From: Aphanomyces cochlioides
Taxonomy: Eukaryota > Oomycota > Saprolegniomycetes > Saprolegniales > Verrucalvaceae
NCBI GenBank assembly: GCA_019828595.1
Contig: JAHQRK010000020.1
Coordinates: forward strand, 434,001 to 498,000
Direction: 5' to 3'
Length of the DNA stretch: 64,000 nucleotides
This document shows positions 58,701-64,000 of this stretch, piece after piece. Numbering within the stretch: the stretch's first letter is position 1; the number at the start of each line of letters is the position of its first letter. Under the pieces are notes generated by a model that saw only the letters and a program-made list of their open reading frames with translations, had not been told where the DNA came from and made no database searches. A program made the position numbers and the translations under genes.

Positions 58701-60788
58701 GTCATTACTACCAGTGTTGGATACATCGGTGAAAATTGAAATAGTAGCGGACATAGCTGCTGCTGCAGCAAAGTTTCAATGGTGGCCAATTCTCAGTCAT
58801 TTGCTTCAATTGTTCGGTGCTTGTTTCGTCAAGTCTTTATGTCACGTCAAAGAAGGATATTCTCAATCTATTCTTCATGAGGCTGTTGTGGCAGGTGAGC
58901 ATCAAATCATCCAATATTTATTGCAGCAAGGTATGTATTTCAAACATGTAATCTAATTCTATGCATCTCAGGAGGAGACATTCAAAGCGACAACAAAGGC
59001 CAATCACCTCTCCATTATATAGCGTGGATTGGAGACCTGAGTCTATTTCACTTGTTCAAGCGATACCTCCCTTCGGACCGATTTTTGCAGGTCCTGAATA
59101 ATCAAGATAGTCTGGGACGAACCGGTCAGTTTTTATCGACATATAAATTTGCGGATAACTTTCTCGTAGCTTGCCATATCGCAGCTATGCGGGGACATTT
59201 AGATTTATTTGACTCTCTTCTAGCTACTGGAGCAAACAACGATATTCGGACAAAGGAGGGAAACACCCCAGTTTTAGTGGCAGCGAAGCACAATCAACAG
59301 CATATAGTAATGCGTCTCGTACTTCAGAAGGTACAAAGGAATAACAACCAAGCTAATAAGGTTATAGCCACCAGCTTCAAGTCTTGAAACTCTGCATCAA
59401 GAATCAATTGTGATTGTGGCTGCAAAATATGGCGCCTTTCGTATCGTCAGCTGGTTGTTGCTGACATTGAATCTACCATCAAGCACAGTGATTGGACTAG
59501 TTTGCAAAGAGGGAAAAACCATTACTCATTACGCAGCTTTGCACAACGAATTATCAACCTTGACTACTCACAGTTATCTTCTGCAAACGATAAATGCAAA
59601 GGATTCACGTAGGCATCTTCATGTTCTGACTTCTGAGTCTTTGTTTGTAGATGGATGCACCCCATTGCATTATGCTTTGATGCATGGACAATTGGAAGTT
59701 ATTCAATATTTATGCTGGAACGGCGCTAACGTGTTCGGACCCATCCAAAATTTGGTTCCAAACGAAGAAATGTTTGATGTCTCCATACTTTTTGAGTGGT
59801 CACCATTGCCTGGATGGTTTGCTCACTTGATGAGAGCCAACGCCAATTCGAAGATACAAAAGAGCCGTAATACCGATTTTCGAAGAGGGTTGCGGTGCTG
59901 GTCCTTTCCCAAGACCAGCTTGTTAGAGTTTGCAACAGCAACCGGGTGTCTCCACACTGTCTCATACATTATGAGTGTGCTGCGATACCTGCCGCAGCTT
60001 TGCCAAGGAACTCCTGATGTTCGCCAACGAATATTCATGACTGCAGTGACACAAAATCGAGTTGACGTCGTGGATGCAATGTTGGCATCGGACGTAAAAC
60101 AAGTTGTTGAAGATCCCGGAGACATTAGTCAGACGCACGTGCAATACTTTGGTGATTTTGTTCTCACTGCTTTAAACCACAGCTCACGTCGAGGGCTCGA
60201 AGCAATGACCCTTTATCTTCTCCGTCACGAAAGGGAAGTTGATTCCAATGAAGCCGTTACCCCAGGCATTCCTAACAACAAATCTCTAAGCGATTCAATC
60301 CGCCATTCGGCAAAACTTTTGCAATACGCATGTATTTACGGTCATCTCGATTTGATACGCGAGCTCGTTCGACGAAGTGGCTCAGCCATACTGAATTTCC
60401 ACTCCGATGACGGGCCTGCAATAATCTATGCAATTGCATTCGGTCATATCGGTAAGCAGCTAATATTACCAATCTTCACGAGTTTCTAGATGCTGTACGA
60501 GTCTTGATGCAAGCAGGTGCTGAAATTAGCTCACTCAATTCAATCCATGTGCCTTCCATGAAGCGCTGGCACGAGTTTAGGCGTATACTGGTCGTGCAGC
60601 CACCACCTTTTCACTTTCTGTTCGTAGAACCAGCGACTCCTCAGCCTTCATGGCCATTTTACCAACCTCAAAAGGCAAAACGTCGAAGGCGATCATTTCG
60701 GGGACCCATAGAGAAGTATGAAGTCGTGGAGCGATTGCCCCGAGAAATGTTGGCCCATATTACATCTTCGTCTCAATTTACGGCTTAA
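52764..60788 (+). CDS. Giant EF-hand and ankyrin-repeat protein, 2,475 residues
   Basis: Fifteen exons join in frame: 52764–53073, 53120–53182, 53229–53275, 53312–53669, 53712–53982, 54024–55050, 55107–55439, 55480–56528, 56570–58565, 58612–58930, 58972–59124, 59170–59330, 59368–59608, 59651–60451, 60490–60788. Every intron is 36–56 nt and the total is an exact number of codons. The N-terminal ~350 residues hold at least one EF-hand (FIFDLMDSRGSGQLSESEL), with Asp/Ser/Gly/Gln at Ca2+-ligand positions. From about residue 560 on, ankyrin repeats follow in several blocks (TLLHHAAVYGQSRIVDVLL; TPLHVAASRGRLKEVGALV; TALHLAIEHSHTNIALYLI; TPLHYALMHGQLEVIQYLC) separated by less regular helical regions. 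The C-terminus is basic (PQKAKRRRRSFRGP) and ends in a short helix, LPREMLAHITSS, resembling a SOCS-box-like end. No enzyme or membrane domain is seen. A calcium-regulated scaffold is a guess. Confidence 0.85.
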
Positions 60789-61128
60789 TAACCACGAAAG
60801 TTGCCAGCATTTTTTTATCAACATGCTAACATTTTGATGAAGAAGGCGCAAGATAGCTCACGAAAGTTCGAGGAAAATACCAATTACAGATGTTGAATAA
60901 CTGCTGAGCATCTAGCTGAGAGGTATTGCAAAATATTTGGTAATATTACTCTCACAGAACGTTAACATATACGTTTAATAAGTCATGGTTGGTCAAGTTG
61001 CTGTGGTCACATCAATCAACTCTTCGCCTTCCAAATCGTATGTCTATCAACAAAAAATAAGAACACTGATCATAGTGCATATCGTACTGAAAACGGTTGC
61101 TGTGGGTGCATTGCTTCACCGTCGATTT
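60789..61128. other. Convergent intergenic stretch
   Basis: Short AT-rich spacer between the 3' ends of the ankyrin gene and the RENi-type gene. Nothing else seen. Confidence 0.5.
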
Positions 61129-62568
61129 TCAGTTTAATTTGGGTTGGCTGGAGATTTCGCTTGGCGCACACTTTAGCCACCAGGGTTTCCACTTTAGATT
61201 CCTATGCACCGCCATGAGATCGAGTTGTAGCACCAATTTTTCAACCAGGTCAATACGATACGTCTCGACATCTTTGGGAGAAAACCGAAGCGATATTGCT
61301 ACGGTCGATTTGCTGTCTTGGGAATCATCATTATCTGAGACAACCTGAGTTGTTTCTGCGTCAATGACGTCAGTTTCTTCAAGCATGTACGACTAAATTA
61401 TTACAATGTGAGAAGAATATCTGGAATTTGATGTCTACCTCGACTGTTCGGGTCAAGTCGATTTCATCTCCAAATAGTTTTAGCACAACACTCTCGGGTT
61501 GGAGATGGTGCACTGAACAGAACGATGTAAGGAGTTTTTCCATCTTCATCTCCTACAGGTTCATTGTCAATAAGTTTCTGTTTCAAATATCATACAGGAG
61601 CAATCGTGAACACCTCGCGTTTTTTCGATCCTGACCGTCTAACTCTGACTCGAATAGCATTGGCAGCAGGTTTGCTGACTTGTACTTGCGACCAATCAAC
61701 TATGAAGTCCACAATGTCATCATCCTCGACTTCAGCCTCCTGATCAAAAGCCTATTCGGCAAAAAATTCGCTGTGGATAAAGTACCTCAGGGGTATCGAA
61801 AGGTGATAGCGGTGCTCCATCAAAAACCATTCGAACTGCAGACGACGGTACATGCCATTTGGCCGTGAATTCATCCAGGATGACCTTGAATGCATCGGTC
61901 TATCCATCATGAGCATGCTGTTTATCTCTCTACCGGGATACCTTGTTGATTTTAAAGTTTTCGAATTCTGAAACTTGTGAAGACGATTTCCATCGAATGC
62001 GAACTGTCATTGATGTGGCTGAATCTGACGATGATGGTGCGTCGTATGATTTATCTTCGTCCGACTCGATTGAAATGACAGTCGACACCGGTCTATATAA
62101 GCCCGTAGAGCCAATTACTCTCACGTGTAGACAAGCTTACCCAGTAGGCTTTAATGGTTTTTGTACCTTTCTACATGATTTTGCTATTACAATTCATGCA
62201 AGATGAGCGTCTCGTTACCGAAGGAGTTCTTGTGTACGACGTAGGACGGGATCCTGTTCCAATTGCTTTCGAATAGCCACATCGTTGCCACCATCTTCTT
62301 CGTCATCGGATGATTCTAAGACGAAGACTGGATGGTCCTTATCATCTTCCTCATCTGGCACCACCACAATGTCGTTGGCGCTTGGTGGAACGACAACCTT
62401 TCGACGCTTAATTGGCGTTACTTCATTTCTGCGGTCTTCATCTTCGCTGTCGGAGTCGAGCAAGCTCACTACACAGATCACAATAAGCTCATCATATCCA
62501 TGTGATTCTGTCGTACACACGGGTTGTGCCACTTGGTATGTTGGGATGTACAGCTCGTCGTCGCTCAT
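61129..62568 (-). CDS. RENi-type protein (Rad60–Esc2–NIP45) with SUMO-like domains and SUMO-interacting motifs
   Basis: RENi proteins guide SUMO-dependent genome maintenance. Six exons (62568–62219, 62092–61942, 61899–61786, 61751–61596, 61552–61439, 61392–61129) give 382 residues. The N-terminal third is acidic and carries SIM-like stretches: DELIVICVVSLLDSDSEDED, DIVVVPDEED, PVFVLESSDDEED and STVISIESDED. Two ubiquitin-like folds follow: SMTVRIRWKSSSQVSEFENF with VPSSAVRMVFDGAPLS, then IRVRVRRSGSKKREVFTIAP with HHLQPESVVLKLFGDEIDLT. A beta-strand C-terminus (STVAISLRFSPKDVETYRID) may be a third, shorter one. Length and order match NFATC2IP/Rad60. No C-terminal Gly-Gly is present, so it is not itself a processed SUMO. 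Confidence 0.82.
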
Positions 62569-62718
62569 AATGTGCGACACAAGAACCAATGCGTAAAAGA
62601 AATATCACTTTAAATGAACGTTCTTTAAAGTGTTCTTTTATTCCTCCAGGTAATTCTTTAAAGTTTTCAAAATATCCGGATAGTGGATTGCTTATTCGGA
62701 TTTTCGTTGTTGGTTCGT

Positions 62719-63801
62719 TCATTCGTCAAAGAGATCTCCACTGTATTCCTCTTCGGCCGATGGCGGCTTTGATTGCAATGAGTCCCTTGGCGAGATCAGA
62801 GACGACGAGTCAAGCATCTCTTCGTTCTCTTGCAAGATGACGCTGATCTCATCATCCTTTGGACGAGGCGGGGGAGGCTGGGGCCTTGGTGGTGACGACA
62901 CATTGTTTGGCTTTGTTTGTGGAAGTGGTGGGCGAGGGAATATGCAACCTTGAGCAGGCCGAGCCAGAGGTGGCGTGGGATCAAACCCATCGATGCAAAT
63001 GCACATACGATTCCGTGCCACTGGGGCAACATATTCGATATTTTCGTTTGGTAGGGTTCGTGTCGGTGAGTCGTACACTTTGGCAAGGGCCTGCTGTCGA
63101 TGTATCCGCGTAGCTGCCCGAGTTTCCTCTTCTTTGAGCTCTCTGCTTGTTGGTATCGACCAAACAAGCTTGCGATGCATTCGAGCAAGGTGAACATGTC
63201 GTTCGGCGGTATCGGCTGCGTACTGGGCGTTTGTGTAAGTTGGTTTTTGCGCCTTGATGCGCTTTCGATGAAGCTACACCGACGTAAGACGATTGAGTCA
63301 AATGCCTGCTCTTACAGCGTTCTCCTTTGCTATCCGCTTGGCTTCATTGAGACGCGTCTTTTGATATCCATGAACCAGTGTGTAGTCGTTGTGATTGTCG
63401 ATCTTGGGTAGCTGGTTACTGTCCAAGCATGTACCAGGTTTGAAAGAGGATGCTTTTGCTGGTTTTGATAGCATAATGTGCGCCATTTTCTCCTATCATG
63501 GACATGGATTCAACACTCAATAGATGAGGCAGTGGATTGCACCATGAGAAGATGATTATCGTGGTCAATTGTTGCTTTTCGAGCTACCAAATACATGTAA
63601 GCCAGTCCTTGTGAAGCTCATACCTTTCATTTGAGTGTGTTTCTTGGCGTTGAATTGGAGATGGGCAAAGGTTCGTGGTGGCGAGATGTGGCACAAGCCC
63701 TTGGGTGATTTGATGTTTTCATACAACATATCGACTTGTTGTTTGATCTCTCGCCTCGCACAGATGACGTTTGCCACGGGCATGATCTGGTTGCTGAACA
63801 T
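62719..63801 (-). CDS. CFAP97-like (KIAA1430) candidate flagellar protein
   Basis: Three exons (63801–63624, 63458–63316, 63273–62719) joined across introns of 165 and 42 nt give 291 residues from the Met of MFSNQIMPVANVICARREI. The middle region (RIAKENALHRKRIKAQKPTY, then NAQYAADTAERHVHLARMHR) resembles the CFAP97 domain, found in ciliary/flagellar proteins; this is a weak match by eye. The C-terminal half is Pro-rich (RPQPPPPRPKDDEI) and ends in an acidic tail. The frame stays open upstream of 63801 to a 3' splice-like TTTAG at about 63850, so another 5' exon may lie nearer or beyond the window edge. Confidence 0.55.
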
Positions 63802-63850
63802 GGTTGCGCCGCGTGCTCCAGTCAGGAATCTATTTTTATATTCGTCTGCT

Positions 63851-64000
63851 AAATAGTCAACAAATTCACATTGTCAATCGCTCAGATCATATTTGCTGCT
63901 GCAGCTGCTTTACAGCCGAAATTTGTGTGTGTATATTTCCAAGTATCAGTCCTTAGCTGTTGCATTAAACATGCAAAGGCTCTTTCCAAACAATGATCTA
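63851..64000. other. Window edge, no feature seen
   Basis: May contain the first exon or promoter of the CFAP97-like gene; nothing can be fixed from the sequence. Confidence 0.4.

Noticed and set aside
1..64000. tRNA, rRNA or other structured RNA genes
   Set aside because: I looked in the larger intergenic stretches and saw no cloverleaf or conserved rRNA sequence; a covariance-model scan would be needed to exclude small RNAs.

Overview
The window is eukaryotic nuclear DNA, most likely from an oomycete (water mould), probably of the Saprolegniales type. Genes are compact. Nearly every intron I could place is GT–AG and about 35–60 nt long, and when exons are joined at those sites the reading frame and conserved protein motifs are restored. 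The gene content also fits: an anoctamin, VPS13, striatin, a cyclic-nucleotide-type channel, a flagellar CFAP97-like candidate, and a Cys/His-repeat zinc protein of a kind common in oomycetes. This assignment is inference. No rRNA, tRNA or CRISPR array was recognised.

Layout. 26–3390 (+): 3' ten exons of an anoctamin (TMEM16) protein with a C-terminal C2 domain. 3442–4347 (-): a seven-pass membrane protein. 4984–6932 (-): a two-exon gene fusing a TrhO-type tRNA U34 hydroxylase to an O-methyltransferase, the most notable gene here. 7695–9020 (+): spliceosomal U2A' with a C-terminal SAP domain. 9034–10607 (-): a histidine phosphatase / phosphoglycerate-mutase-like gene. 12095–14653: a decayed Harbinger transposon. 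15099–15833 (+): a coiled-coil protein. 15977–18613 (+): a CNBD channel with an unusual pore. 19822–20313 (-): a CX4CX9CX2H repeat protein.

20.7–34.7 kb is gene-poor and full of transposons: a 285-bp MITE, a Harbinger element with an intact transposase, a truncated MULE-like transposase gene, a frameshifted Tc1/mariner, and a Mutator-like element with 110-bp terminal repeats and a 9-bp target duplication that was itself invaded by a pogo-like element with an intact transposase.

34.8–64 kb is dense in host genes: pyruvate kinase (34786–36767, -), striatin (37277–39216, -), VPS13 (39395–49690, -), RRP1/Nop52 (50328–52198, +), an LYR-motif mitochondrial protein (52254–52541, -), a 2,475-residue EF-hand/ankyrin protein in 15 exons (52764–60788, +), a RENi-type protein with SUMO-like domains (61129–62568, -) and a CFAP97-like protein (62719–63801 or beyond, -).

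The genes do not form one pathway. The tRNA-modification fusion is the best candidate for undescribed biology: it joins, in one polypeptide with a mitochondrial-type leader, the two activities that in some bacteria turn wobble uridine into 5-methoxyuridine. Exon boundaries were read by eye and may be off by a base or two where noted.
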